Shown here: positions 52,180 through 63,551 of the stretch, in pieces
Layout of the letters: the number at the start of each line of letters is the position of its first letter
How positions within the stretch are numbered: the stretch's first letter is position 1
Assembly: GCA_949751835.1 (NCBI GenBank)
Contig: CATKHK010000034.1
Location: forward strand, 248,001-312,000
DNA from: Blepharisma japonicum
Taxonomy: Eukaryota; Ciliophora; Heterotrichea; Heterotrichida; Blepharismidae
Direction of reading: 5' to 3'
DNA: 64,000 nt
Notes under the pieces: model-generated
Database searches by the model: none
The model's input: the letters and a program-made list of their open reading frames with translations, nothing else
What the model was told of the DNA's origin: nothing
Translations under genes and position numbers: made by a program

Positions 52180-53655
52180 TTACCGAAAGAAACTAAATCT
52201 ATCACTTATCTCCACTACTTTTGTATTTAAATTTTCCCAAATCCCTCTAAACTTGATAGCACTATTAATTTGGTAGTTAGCCATATCAGAAAAATGCTCA
52301 CAAGTGCCATTTCTGCAAGCTAAAATCACTCTTTCAGTCTCAGTCAAACATTGATAATTATAAAACCCATACCACTCTCTTGCTTTTCTCCTTTTTTCGC
52401 TTTCTTTTCCTTCAGATCTCTTAAAGTTCCCAAAATGATTTTCCCTTTCTTTTACCAGCTCTTTTAAAGCTCCTAATTCCATATACCCAAATTTAAAAAA
52501 CATATTAAAATAATCGGAAATAAAATTTGAATTTTCTATTTCTCAATCAGACCAATCTAATAGAGCATCATTAAGACTTTTATATAGCTCTTTATGCCCA
52601 TCATTAAAGCTTGGCAAATCCTGCAAATCTGCAGCTTGCCTTATAGTTTCTGCATAGCTAGCTATTGTTTTGGACAATTTTAATAAATCTTCCATTATTT
52701 CTTCTGATTGCCGCTTGAGTTTTTTTTTGATAATTTCTCCATTAGTTAAATATTGACTAATAGCGTTGAATTTTGTGGTATGGTCTCGTGAATCGCAATA
52801 TATATCGCCAGTTAGACTTATAAACTGGTTAAGTGTAGAACGTTTTGTTTTTTTATTGTAATCTTTACTGGATTTAAATTCTTTATCGGAGTTTTCTTTT
52901 AGAAATAACTCAAAAGACGGTGATGATCGGAAAATTGGATTGGATATAAGAGAGTTCATGTAGCGCTGAAGGAATCGCTGCCGTTTTAGAATGGTCATGT
53001 CTTCTGTATTGCCATGAGCTTTTTTATCGGGGAGTGGAGGTATGTAATAGCCTGGAAATTCATGAGAGAGGACTTCTCGGAGCCATTTAAACTGCTTATA
53101 TCGTCGCCTTACATCCCAGCCGAGCGGCGAAGTAACAATATTGTAAATCACATAATTAGACCCAAAAAGTCCTCCTTGAACAACTTTTGGCTCAGAGACT
53201 GTTAATTTTACATTTTTGCAATTCAACAAGTCGCTTGGAGTCGCCATTTCAGCTTGAACTGAAAATATTTCACTTTGTGATTCCAAGCCAGCCAAAGATA
53301 CAGTTCTAGTTTCCATATGATTTTTCGCTTCTTCTTGTCTCTTATATTCTTCTACTGCCTTATTTACCTTTCTTATAGGGATTTCATACAATCGTTTTTC
53401 AAGCTCCTTATCTTTTCTCACTTTTTCTTGATATTGTTCATATGTATCGTTTGACCTAAACCTTATTTTAAATTCTTTTACACATTCCTCTAATTCTTCA
53501 GTCGTGTATAAGTCTATATTAGCGCCTTTTTTGCTTTCGCAAAAATGAGTAAATAATTTCGGATCATAGTTCAGTTCTATGATTTCTTCTCTTAGAAATT
53601 TTTGTTTTGCTTTACGCCCAGCTTCTGCCAAATATTCTTCGCTATCGGAGTCCAT
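52180..53655 (-). CDS. Sorting nexin (PX domain, BAR-like C-terminus)
   Basis: A 491-residue protein; TGA at 52543-52545 is Trp. The PX domain (~145-265) shows LTVSEPKVVQGGLFGSNYVI, the phosphoinositide-binding RRRYKQFKWLREVL, PPLPDKKAHG and KRQRFLQRYMNSLISNPIF. Helical segments from ~300 to the end have the length and charge of a BAR domain, as in SNX-BAR proteins (SNX1/2/4/7/30 type). The N-terminal ~140 residues are charged and helical. SNX-BARs bind PI3P membranes and form tubules for endosomal recycling. It starts 49 bp after the end of the PIG-P gene on the same strand. Confidence 0.88.
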
Positions 53656-53704
53656 TTTATTGAAGGAGATTAAATAATATATTTACATTTATGAATAAAA
53701 ATAA

Positions 53705-54151
53705 TTAATTATCCAATGTTCTTGCTATTCCTTTATATGATCTTTGGTTTGTTAATTTTGGTAGTTCCTTAGGTTTTCCATATAAAACTCGATTAACTAC
53801 ACTAACAGGTATATCCGATATGTCAGGGATTCCTTGGAATTCTTTATTCTCATTGACAATTCTCCGAGTGCAAGAGTCTTCCAATGTATTGAATGAGTCA
53901 TGAGGCTCAGCACAAATCATATTTACCCCTTGATAAATAATCTGGACAAAGATAACTAGCATTATTATATATGAAGGCACAGCTAATGCCCAATATTTGC
54001 TGGGATAATAATTAATTCCAATAGACTTCAAAGTAGAGTCCGGCAAAATGCTCCAGATTAAAAAGAGAACTGAATATTGGTTACTAAATGCAATAAAGGT
54101 CGCAATCCAGCCAATAAAGCCATAAATTTCTGTTTTGTTTGGCTCTTTCAT
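53705..54151 (-). CDS. PIGP: PIG-P, subunit of GPI-GlcNAc transferase
   Basis: A 148-residue protein. Two membrane segments (residues ~10-32 and ~53-75) flank the family signature: IYGFIGWIATFIAFSNQYSV then PDSTLKSIGINYYPSKYWAL. PIG-P is a small ER membrane subunit of the complex that adds GlcNAc to phosphatidylinositol, the first step of GPI anchor synthesis. The C-terminal ~70 residues (SFNTLEDSCTRRIVNENKEF then GIPDISDIPVSVVNRVLYG) match the cytosolic end of the family. GPI-anchored surface proteins are abundant in ciliates. It needs no intron or UGA. Confidence 0.92.
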   Translation of the reverse strand: MKEPNKTEIYGFIGWIATFIAFSNQYSVLFLIWSILPDSTLKSIGINYYPSKYWALAVPSYIIMLVIFVQIIYQGVNMICAEPHDSFNTLEDSCTRRIVNENKEFQGIPDISDIPVSVVNRVLYGKPKELPKLTNQRSYKGIARTLDN

Positions 54152-54303
54152 TTATAATTATTATAATAAATAGATCATTAAATCGCTCATTTATTTTAAT
54201 TTATGTATTATATAATTAGTAAATTAACGTGATTTATTTGTTTTTTCTTCATAATTTCTACTGTAGTTTACTTTATAATTCGCAGGATTATTTTCCATTT
54301 ATA

Positions 54304-55146
54304 ATGTTTAGATCTTTTCCAACTGCCCCTTTCCAAATAGCTCAGCACCAGCCAAAAATCGAAATTTCAGCTCCAAACGAGTCTAGAAGTGACATAAAAA
54401 ATAAGCGAAGAAGCAAAAGTGACCAAGAAGGAAGAACTTACAAGTGTGGCTGTGGGAAAATGTATTTGAGCTATCCCGCTCTCTACACACACATTAAGAC
54501 AAAGCATGATGGAATCACTCCAGATGGCACCAACGCTCCTCAGTTCAAAAACGGACGAGGAAGAGGTCGCCCACGTAAGATTAAGGATACAACAGAGCCT
54601 GTGAGGGTCCAAATAACTCATCCTTCAGACAACATAAGAAAAAATCCTAATTTCGCTGACGAAATCTCTTATCTCCGAGAAATCGGGCATTACTCACAAG
54701 AAGGCACTGACCCAACAGAAAATTTCCCAAGGATTTTTAAGAATAATCAAGAAACTGAGCATCCCATTTTGGCAACTCTTAAGGAAGAAAGCATTCTTCA
54801 TGAGAAAGCCAAAAACGGGGAATTTGTGCAGGAAAAAGAAAATAAAGGTGATAGGATTATGGCGAAGTTTTTATGGGAGCATGCCAAAGTATGCCAAAAA
54901 GAATTTTATAAAGCGATTGTTCTGTTCATTGTACTTTTATATAAATTTTTAGATGAAGAAATTGAAGAAAATTTTTTGCTTAAATATAATTGTGAAGAAG
55001 TCCCGTGCTATCTGGCGCAATTTATGAAGTATTTAGAAGTCATTAAATGTGAGTTTAATGAAGAAGATTTAGAAAAGCTAGTAAAGCATTATGCTGAGTG
55101 GCTTTATTCACATGGATACACTCATATAAGAATACTTGATAACTAA
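54304..55146 (+). CDS. C2H2 zinc-finger protein with AT-hook
   Basis: A 280-residue protein starting MFRSFPTAPFQ; an in-frame ATG at 54229 would add 25 hydrophobic residues from UTR-like DNA and is not preferred. One C2H2 finger is seen (CGCGKMYLSYPALYTHIKTKH, residues ~47-66) followed by an AT-hook (GRGRGRPRKIK, ~80-90), so it should bind DNA, favouring AT-rich minor grooves. The C-terminal half is helical (AKFLWEHAKVCQKEFYKAIV, LAQFMKYLEVIKCEFNEEDL) and may be a protein-interaction domain; it has no known name to me. Possible role: transcription or chromatin regulator. Confidence 0.75.
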   Translation: MFRSFPTAPFQIAQHQPKIEISAPNESRSDIKNKRRSKSDQEGRTYKCGCGKMYLSYPALYTHIKTKHDGITPDGTNAPQFKNGRGRGRPRKIKDTTEPVRVQITHPSDNIRKNPNFADEISYLREIGHYSQEGTDPTENFPRIFKNNQETEHPILATLKEESILHEKAKNGEFVQEKENKGDRIMAKFLWEHAKVCQKEFYKAIVLFIVLLYKFLDEEIEENFLLKYNCEEVPCYLAQFMKYLEVIKCEFNEEDLEKLVKHYAEWLYSHGYTHIRILDN

Positions 55147-55295
55147 CGTGCTTGTCCTTTACTAAATTATAATAAATACATAAAATTAATTTTAGTAACC
55201 CAGAGCTGATAAAAATATTTTAAAAAGCCTTGGCAAATCCTGAATTATTAGAATAAACTTCAAAAAAGGCATGTGACACATTTTTATAATAGAAA

Positions 55296-56348
55296 ATGGG
55301 CGAAAAATTGTGTGCTATTTTGATTTATATCTCACTTGTTCTCGCAGTTTCTGGAGCATTACCTAGTAATCCCAATTGCCCTGTCTATACCTGCAAAAGT
55401 GTAAACCAAACCTTTACAAATATTACTTGTGTTTACTATACAAAATCAGCAACGACTGCTACTTATTATGTCAACCCATGCACATCACTAAAAGCTCCAT
55501 ACTGCACCCCTTCAGTTATGGCCAATTCCTCTTGTGAGCCTAACCCATCAACTCCTCCTTTAAATGCGTGGCCAGGCGAAAAATGTAACAAAAACTCTGA
55601 TTGCAACTCATTGCATGCAAGAGGAGGCTGCGTAGGTGGTACCTGTGTAGGATCAGCATTAAACCAAATTTGCTATACAAATGATGATTGTAACCCTGGA
55701 CTCCGCTGTTTTAACGAAATTTGCCAGCCACAAATCCCAATTGGTCAATCTCAATGTACAAGTGATTATGATTGTGTAAATGGAGCTGGCTGCAATGTGG
55801 CAAATACTCCTATAAACAGCGTGTGCTATCCTTATTTCTCTATTGCTTCTCATCTGCCTGTAGGTGACTGCACATCTGATAATATTTCTTATTTATGCAA
55901 TTCAGGGTACTGTATGAATAATAATGGAGTTTCTGAATGTATGAATACTTTATCTTCTAAGACTTTCCCTAATATTTGTCAAGTAGATGGAGATTGCTAT
56001 TCAACAAGAGACGATTTTTTCCCTAGCGGAGTTTTATGGGGAACCTGCTATTGTGGATATAATCCTACAGCAACAAGCTATTGTTCTCTTTATTTTGGAG
56101 ATAAGCCATATGTACAAGCAATTACTTATTTAAAGAAATGGATACAGTCAACAAATATAAACAGCTGTAATACAATGAGAAGGTTTAATACAGAATGTAT
56201 CAGTGATTGATGGGATGCAAAAGATTATAGCTACTATAATTATTATACATTAAACGCATATTTTTGGCCACTTATTGAAGGATCTGATAATTGTACTCAG
56301 CAAGTATATTTGCCGAATTGGTATGCAGCGAAGAAAAATATGAGCTAA
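55296..56348 (+). CDS. Secreted cysteine-rich protein
   Basis: A 350-residue protein; TGA at 56208-56210 is Trp. It has a signal peptide (MGEKLCAILIYISLVLAVSG). More than 30 Cys follow in units such as C-x4-DC-x10-C-x4-C and CYTNDDCNPGLRCFNEICQP, which recall EB-module or dickkopf-like Cys-rich repeats in ciliate surface proteins. Several N-x-S/T sites are present. There is no membrane anchor or GPI signal at the end (YLPNWYAAKKNMS), so it is probably secreted or lumenal. It is convergent with a polytopic membrane protein gene; the two stop codons are only 7 nt apart. Confidence 0.85.
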
Positions 56349-56355
56349 ATTAAAA

Positions 56356-57855
56356 TTATTTTAAAGAAATTCTATTGTACTTGTCTTCAAGCCTAGGATA
56401 AAAAGTGATACCTCTTCCGTATTTCCTATTTCCCCCTTCATGCTCCTCATTAAACATTTCTTTATTTTCTGCTATTTGCTCTTTGGCAGGCTCTTCATTA
56501 ACTCTTCTGTTAATATTTTCCATAAATATTGGTGCATTTGTATTAATCACATTTTCAGAATTTATAGTTGGTGGAGTGAATGCTGATTTATTTTCAAATG
56601 CTAAGCTAGATTTTATAATTTCTTGATCTTCAAGATCTTCGATTTGAAATTCTGGCTCTATTTTAGTAGGAGCTTTTATATCACTAGATCTATCTACAGT
56701 CTCATCAAATTTTTTATCAATGCTTCTTTCATCGAAAACAGCATGCTTTGATAATGCTAAAATACTGAAGTATCGTATTAGGCATAAAATAATGCCAACA
56801 TAAACTACTGAGATGCAGCCTCAGGCCATATAGTTCATTGAATTGCTTGTTCAGCCGTTTAAATTAAATAATCCAGTTTGGATTATTAAAAGTAATGTAC
56901 ATATTTCAGCAAGTCCTGATATTATATTTTCTACAGTTGTTTTAAATGGAAATCAGAGAAATATAAACAAAACTAAGTAAAAATTACTGTTTACAAACAC
57001 ACAAATACCGATAACCAATGCTTGAATGCTTGATCAAGAAGACAATACGATATATAATGAAGCTGTCACAATCCTAATAATAAAAAATAAAGCCCAATAG
57101 TTATATTTAGCATAAATTCTTTCTTCTGAAAATTCTGTTATAAGTGTGTCAATTTCTTTAATAGAATTTTCATTTTCAATCGAATTTTCAGTTTTTATCT
57201 TGATTATTACAGGTAAAATAAAAAAGATTAAAACTGATACAAAAACTACTAGTATTGCGATAATAGAATTTATACTTTCATATCATCCTGAAGTATCAAA
57301 GTATTCCAGCTGCAAAATTGCAAATAACAGAAAATCAAAATATAAAACTAATGTCGCTCGAATGATACAATTGTATTTCATTTTGCTTTTTAATATTCCT
57401 CATGGAGTTTTGCTCTGGGCTGCTCCTATAATTCATATAATAATAACAGCTAAAGCGCATACCAATCAATACACAATTTGTTCTTCTGCGTTATTTATAA
57501 AGAGTGTGCTTTTTATTTCTAAATATGTCTTACTTACAACCGCAAGTCTTTTATTGTCGACACTCTTGCTAGTACCATAAGTTATAAATTCGTGATCATC
57601 AGCTGCTTCTGCAAGTTTTTGGAAAAATGTGTCGTAGACTTCTGGAGCATCTGAATTAATAAGCGGAATTCAGCGAATAAATTGATATCAAGTCATAAAG
57701 TATCAAACGCTATACAGTGTACCTCCTCTATTAAATGTAAAAATTGATAAAATGACTAAAACAAGAAATAGGCTGGGAATAGCAAATTTTACAATGTCTC
57801 CCATAGATTCTGCAGTTTCAGTATCTTCTACATTAAGAGCATATGCATAGATCAT
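56356..57855 (-). CDS. Polytopic membrane protein with 11 UGA-Trp codons
   Basis: A 499-residue frame from ATG 57855 to TAA 56356; read with the standard code it would fall apart into short pieces, because 11 of its 12 Trp codons are TGA (only NYWALFF uses TGG). It has about eight hydrophobic segments: FAIPSLFLVLVILSIFTF, LVCALAVIII-W-II, ATLVLYFDFLLFAILQL, SIIAILVVFVSVLIFFILPV, ALFFIIRIVTASLYIVL, FVNSNFYLVLFIFL, ICTLLLIIQ and ISVVYVGIILCLI. The last ~125 residues are polar, cytosolic and charged. The layout resembles the C-terminal membrane part of large ciliate surface or TRP/pecanex-like proteins, but no family is certain. A transporter, channel or surface scaffold is possible. Confidence 0.85.
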
Positions 57856-58563
57856 TTATATATAATAATTAAATTATTTCAAATGAATTTCTAATCATTT
57901 TTATAAAAGAAATGCTCTCCTTTTTATTTTGAAGTTTGATAAACTTGAAGCTTATAGTTTTATTTAGATTTTAATATGAAAACTCTAGGGCTGCATAGGA
58001 CTCTTGAAAAACAAAATCTTCAATAATAAAAATTATAATTTAAACTCTAATATATTTCCCTTGTCTTAACATAAATGATGTTTAATAAAAAAACGATTTA
58101 TATTGTGATCCATAAAAACATCTCTAAAGCATTATTATAGATTTTTAAATATTTTATAACAATTGATTGTTATTGATAACTAATCATTCTCATTGCATGC
58201 ATAAAAATTCTTATTACAAATATTGAAAAAGGACTTTACTTTAATTTTTTATTATGGTAAAGATTTCTTAGCTGCTCAGCATGCTATAATTTAAGGGATA
58301 GAAAATAATGTATAATTGTAGGAATTTCTATGAAATTGAAAATAATATAAAGCATTTATTAAAATTATTTCACATAATATAATAAAATTACAACAATAAC
58401 AAAAAAATATTTTTAAACTATAGCATTGAGCCTTAGCACAAATCAATAATTATTTATTCAGGCTAATATTTATTAATAGTGAGCTATTTGCATTCTTTTT
58501 TTACTTAAATCTATATTTGAATATTAATATTTATATATCTTTATCTGATTGCAATCAAAAAAT
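57856..58563. other. Divergent AT-rich intergenic region
   Basis: About 700 nt between two starts facing apart. Strongly AT-rich, with A/T homopolymer runs and no open frame, RNA gene or repeat that I could recognise. Confidence 0.5.
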
Positions 58564-59430
58564 ATGAGAAAGCACGCATACACTCTGGTGCAAACTTTAC
58601 CACAAATGCTTGATACCTCTCTAGAATTTAATGATGATTCAAATAAACCTTCCAAAAACGAAAAATGCTACATTTGCACCAAAAATGCTCACAATTCTCG
58701 GAAAACCCTCAAGTGCCGTCAATGCAACCAATGATTCTGCAAAGACCATGCCCGAAGAAATGCTGATGGAAGATCCCTAATCTGCCTTAATTGCTTCAAA
58801 ATCAATATTCGCCAAGAACTAACTCACCAAGCAACTATACAAATCAACGATCTTAAAAATTACATTCAAGAAAATAATTCCCGTAAAAATCAGCTCCGAA
58901 AAGACATAAACCATAAAAAATCCTATATAGAAAAACTGGAAACTCAAATTACTCACAAAAATTCCACAAATAATCTTGAAATCACCCAAAGAAAAATTGA
59001 GCAAGAAAGCTTAATGACAAATGCATTAACAAAAGAAATAGAAACATTAGAAAGGGTACTAGAGTCTGCAAAATCAAGTGAAAAAGAAAATAAAATGAGA
59101 CTGGAGTCTATTGAAGGAGAAATTGAAGAAGTTGAAAAATACACAAATTTTATGAGGGATGAGAAAAATAAATTGCTTATGAGATATGATGAACTGAATA
59201 AAGATATGAGGGATACTGTGCCTTACGGAAGGTTAAAGCAAGCTGTTTGTCCGAAATGCTGTGTAAAAATTAAAAGAAGGTTTAGAGATCAGCTGCTGTA
59301 TGGGTTAAGGATAGAAGGAACTGAGAGTATGATACAATCAGTTTTAGCAGCAAAGGCAAGCTTTAAAGCAATGTCAGAGTCAGATAAAATGTCTACAAGT
59401 GGTGATGCGTGCCATTGTAAAATATTCTAA
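58564..59430 (+). CDS. FYVE/RING-like zinc-finger and coiled-coil protein
   Basis: A 288-residue protein; TGA at 58732-58734 is Trp. The start is ATG 58564 (MRKHAYTLVQ). Residues ~34-80 hold a double zinc cluster: CYICTKNAH, CRQCNQ-W-FCKDHARRN and CLNCF, giving C-x2-C, C-x2-C, C-x2-H and C-x2-C pairs in FYVE/RING order, with Trp at the usual place before the third pair. A long coiled coil follows (~90-215), then a second Cys set near the end (CPKCCVKIKRRF, CHCKIF). The basic RRHHCR motif that defines PI3P-binding FYVE domains is missing, so a FYVE-related or RING-like finger of rabphilin/effector type is more likely. Confidence 0.75.
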
Positions 59431-59658
59431 TCACTTAATTCAATATTAAAAAAATCTTATCAAGTTTATCAGAATTATTGTTAAAAATGCCTATTTTTTA
59501 TAATAAGGAAATAGAGTGGGGATTTTATAAATAAAAATTTTATTAAAATTTAACAAATTCATCTTATTATGTAGATTAAAGAATTTCCTGATTTTATTTT
59601 TTTATCATGAAATTTAAATGTTTACTGCCATGCTAAATTTAATTAATGTAAGAAATAT

Positions 59659-60396
59659 ATGAAAAGCGAAGAAAGTGGCTGTTGCCATTGCTTTAAAGTG
59701 TTTTTTGGCAATCTTTGCAAAGGATCCAAGTAAGAATCAATCAGAAAAACCGCAGTGGCTCAAGAGGTGAATATTTCAGGTATAAATCCAAAACTTGAAA
59801 AAAGCACATTTGAGTTATCAATGGGCCAATTAAGCGTAAAAGACATAAATGAAAGCTTAGATAAAAATCTTCCTGTGATAGATAGCTCTCCTGAGCATAG
59901 TGTAGTTGTAAGAAATAATGCTTCTTACAAGTCTAACATAATAACTGGAAATTCACGAAATCCTTTATATTCAGCTGCACCACCTATTGCATATCAATCT
60001 CCTTCTCCAAAGCCTCCAGAAAGCAAAGAGCCTAACTCAGAGCCATCTCATTCTATAGAAAATTCAAAATCGAACGTGTTTCAGTCCCACGATTCTGAAG
60101 TATCAAATGAAGTACTTTTTTATGATAAAAACACTACTGGTGATACTCCAATGAATAAAGAACAAGTGAAACAAAACTTAGAGGAGGCTTATAATATGAT
60201 AAAACAATTAACTGAAGAAGATGAAATAAGCCCAATTGCGCAAAATTTCATATCAAGTGAAGAAGCAGAGCCTGATGAGACTGCTATACCAAAGAGAAGT
60301 GATTTTACAAAAGTAGTCAAGGGGATTAATTTTAAAGCAATTTTGGCTGATGGAGATATACCAAACTTTTTAGAGAACAAAAAGAGAATTTATTAG
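59659..60396 (+). CDS. Hypothetical protein with Cys-rich N-terminus
   Basis: Exons 59659-59729 and 59745-60396 give 240 residues. The N-terminus (MKSEESGCCHCFKVFFGNLC) has clustered Cys and hydrophobics that may be palmitoylated or bind zinc. The remainder is polar, Ser/Pro/Asn-rich and probably disordered, ending in a more ordered, basic segment (SDFTKVVKGINFKAILADGD). The first exon is proven mainly by the 15-nt intron that links it to the long frame; the second exon has no Met near its start. The function is unknown. Confidence 0.7.
59730..59744 (+). other. 15-nt spliceosomal intron
   Basis: GTAAGAATCAATCAG. It splits a Lys codon (AA|A). Unspliced, TAA is in frame right after the splice site. 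A is at position 10. Confidence 0.88.
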
Positions 60397-60642
60397 TGTT
60401 TCAAATTTAAAATGTTTAAATTCATTAATGTTAGTTTAATATTAATTACGAGAAATTATATATTAGATTATAGCTAAACTATTAAAAAATTATTTTGCCG
60501 TAATTCTAAGAAATAATTAAATTTTTAATAAATTTATAATAATATTTACAAATGGCCCAATGAAATTTGGTAATATTAATCTGATCAAAACTAGCCACTT
60601 GTTTTTAATTTAATTTTAATTTCAGAAATTATCTCTTGCTTA

Positions 60643-61956
60643 ATGGAAGCTTCTAAGGTCCGTGGAAGAGATAACTTCACAACCCTAAAAGTCGATACTA
60701 AAAAATATTTAGAAACTACTAGTGATCTATGAGAAGAAATTCGTCCATCCGGCAAGCATCCATCCAGAAGAAGCTACCACTCAGCCTCTGTGTGGCAAAA
60801 TCGAATGTATATCTATGGTGGGCAAGACTTAAGAGAAGGCCCTCAAAAAGGCTTATGGGAGCTTCAATTGGCCTCGACTAGATGGGAAGAAGACAAATGA
60901 GTTGAAATACCCACAGAAAACCAAGGACCATTATGCAGGCACACTTCTATAGTAAAAGATAACGATATGTACATTTTTGGTGGGACTGATGGGATCAATG
61001 AATATAACACCACATTAATTTTCAATTTTCTTGATCAAACTTGGACAACAATCGCCCCAGAACACCAAAATTGCCCTCCACCGTTAGATTCACACTCAGC
61101 CTCACTCTATGAAGACGGTGAAAACCCTTATATGGTTGTATTCGGCGGCTATATTTCTGGAGACAGGTCGAATGAAACTTATATGCTAAACTTAAAAACA
61201 GATAAATGAAGCCACATACCTTTATCTACCCCAGCTCCTGAGCCAAGGGCGAATCATGCGTGTGCTGTTTATGGAGATTTCTTTTATATTTTTGGAGGGT
61301 CGAATGATGAAGGAGAAAAACTTAACGATTTTTGAAAATTAGACTTAAAAAGCAATATTTGGCAGCAGATTAATGCTCAAGGAGAAGCTCCAACAGGAAG
61401 ATCTGGACATTCTGCAGTAGTTTTTAAAGAGTTTATGATAATTTTTGGAGGAGTAAAAGATATAACTCGAGAAACAAATGATATGTATTCATACAATTTT
61501 GAAGGAAATTCTTGGATTTGTTTCCAAGGAGAACAACAAGTCAAAGATCCAGTCACCTCAGAGCAGCTTGAAGAGTACAAAAAATCAAAAGCAAGCCCTA
61601 CTCTTCCAAAATCTAAAAATGACTGTAATAGCCCAACAAGAAGTCCAGGACTTCCAAAACATAAACAAGACTGCAGCAGCCCTACAAGAAGCCCAGCCCG
61701 ACGACAAGGTGCAAATAACTCACCTCATGGAGAGCACTCTCCTATAAGAAGAAAAACCCTTTATGATGGTCCAGCTACTCTTATTTCAGGCCGTATAAAA
61801 GGAAATGCCCCACATGCTCGTGATGGCCATTCAGCTGTAATGGTAGACAACATAATGACAATTTTTGGTGGAGATCGCCATCAAATGCCATTTAACGACG
61901 TCTACGCTTATACATTACTAGACCACATCATAACAACCCCATTAATTAGTAATTAA
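60643..61956 (+). CDS. Kelch-repeat protein
   Basis: A 437-residue protein with at least four TGA-Trp codons (including 60730, 60898, 61207). It has about six kelch units with the usual G-G doublets: SYHSASVWQNRMYIYGGQD, MYIFGGTDGINEYN, YMVVFGGYISGD, FFYIFGGSNDEGEK, FMIIFGGVKD and IMTIFGGDRH; several Trp at the unit ends are TGA. A Ser/Pro-rich loop (~310-385) before the last unit carries two near-identical 16-residue repeats (LPKSKNDCNSPTRSPG type), likely phosphorylation sites. The propeller should be a protein-interaction platform, related to LZTR1/Tea1-like kelch proteins. It is convergent with the next gene; the stop codons lie 11 nt apart. Confidence 0.9.
61603..61698 (+). repeat. 48-nt tandem repeat, two units, in the kelch gene
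   Basis: Two units of 48 nt (61603-61650, 61651-61698) encode LPKSKNDCNSPTRSPG and LPKHKQDCSSPTRSPA. Differences between the units are moderate. Confidence 0.8.
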
Positions 61957-61967
61957 AGTTATTATAA

Positions 61968-63551
61968 TCATGATTGAAAATTTAAAGAAAGTCGAGATCG
62001 ATGTCTTATCAGTGGTGGAGGGTTCACTTGTAAGACTTTTGGATTATAAACCCATGAAATTTGTTTGGTTGGAAGTGAGGAAAGTGAAGCTGTTTGCCTG
62101 TGTAATGATTTTGTAGGCTTCGTTGTCGACGTCAAAGAAGAGTTTTTTTTCCTTGTCTGAACACGGTTATCGCTGTAGAGGTATTTTTTTGCGATTGATC
62201 TTGAAGCTGTAGGATCTAGTAGTTGCTGTAATGAATATGGCGTCATAGGTCGTAACTTTGCAAAAGCGTCATTTGATACTTTATCTTGTGGCTCAGGCTC
62301 AAAAAGCTTGTCAATTCCCATTTCTTTTTTAATTTCTTCATAGTGGCATGTCATTACTTTTGACATGCGCGTCTGATGTGTCAGTTTTGGAGGCTCGCTT
62401 TGGAATTTTTGCAGTTCTTCGTTTAATTTGTCTTTGCTTTGCACATTAGTTAAGCCGACTCTTTTAAAAAGAAGCTCTTTGTCTCGATTATTCATGGCAA
62501 TATCTCTTACTGATATTTTAGTTGCATAAGTAAACCAGATTTTACCATTATCATCTTTCATAAATTCTGCTTTAATTCGAAGGACTTCTTTTTGAGAATA
62601 AGTTGCTAGAAAATATGCAATTCTCCGGCATATAAATAAACAATAGTCATTTATGTTGTTATCAGAAAGCTTTTCTTCAGCAATTTCGTCATCGTCTTGG
62701 CCTGCTTTTTGAAGAGCAAGAATGGCTTCTCTATCGTTGGCTTCATGGGAGTAATATGTTACTATAAAAGGTTCTGATATTCCTGCTTTGCATTTTATTA
62801 CTGTTTGTATATAAGAAATTGTTTTCCATATCGGACTTCCTGGCCTTTCATACATTAAATCAACAAATTCATTTTCAAACATAACTCGCAATGGGCCATC
62901 TTCATCTGCAGCTGCAATGTGAGAAATGTCGTTTTCTTTATCTTTTAGCATATATCTGACTAGAACTATTTCATGGCCATACCTATGATCTATTATAAAA
63001 GGTGATGAAGGGCCTTTATAAAATTTTACAGGAGAAGTAGGCGAATCATCTCGTTTTCTCTGCCTTACAATAAATGTAAAATTTTTCCTTATTTCTGGAT
63101 TTTTTAATTTGGCTGCTGAAGTGATAAATTTTAAAGCCCGATCTCTGCCTTGCTGGATCATAAATTTTGGTTTCGCTTTTCTATATACAATGGTTTCAGG
63201 TATATTAATTTTTATAAGGGCTTGTGAGCTTGCTTCTCCTAATTGTTCAAGCAGTCAGCTGAAGCTTTTTTCTTTGCCTTCATATGTAGCAATATCATCT
63301 TTTTCTTGGTCGTGGGTTAATTTAAAATTTGCTTTGCCTTTGACTTGTAAATTACATAGAGAGCATGTACAGAAAAAATCAGCTAGAGCAGGCTCTGATG
63401 ATGTGTGGGTTTTTCGTGAGGAAGCTGTAGGTGATTGGGCTTTTCTAGGTGAAATTTCAAATGGAAAGTCTTTGATAAGAAGGTCATCTATAGGGATGTC
63501 AATATGAAATAGATCTCTTTGAGAGCCAGAGTCAGTTTCTTCATCTATCAT
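61968..63551 (-). CDS. Conserved-looking protein of unknown function
   Basis: A 527-residue protein; TGA at 63255-63257 is Trp. Residues ~35-75 contain a Cys cluster (FFCTCSLCNLQVKG). The middle (~130-340) looks like an ordered alpha/beta domain, with phrases such as YGHEIVLVRYMLKD, IQTVIKCKAGISEPFIVTYY, CLFICRRIAYFLATYSQKEV and DDNGKIWFTYATKISVRD; the last resembles the linker seen before domains in ciliate proteins with a 'human-like' IQ/TPR context, but I cannot name it. The C-terminal ~130 residues are basic, Ser/Thr-rich and disordered. No membrane segment or signal peptide. The start at 63551 is the first ATG in the open frame. Confidence 0.75.
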
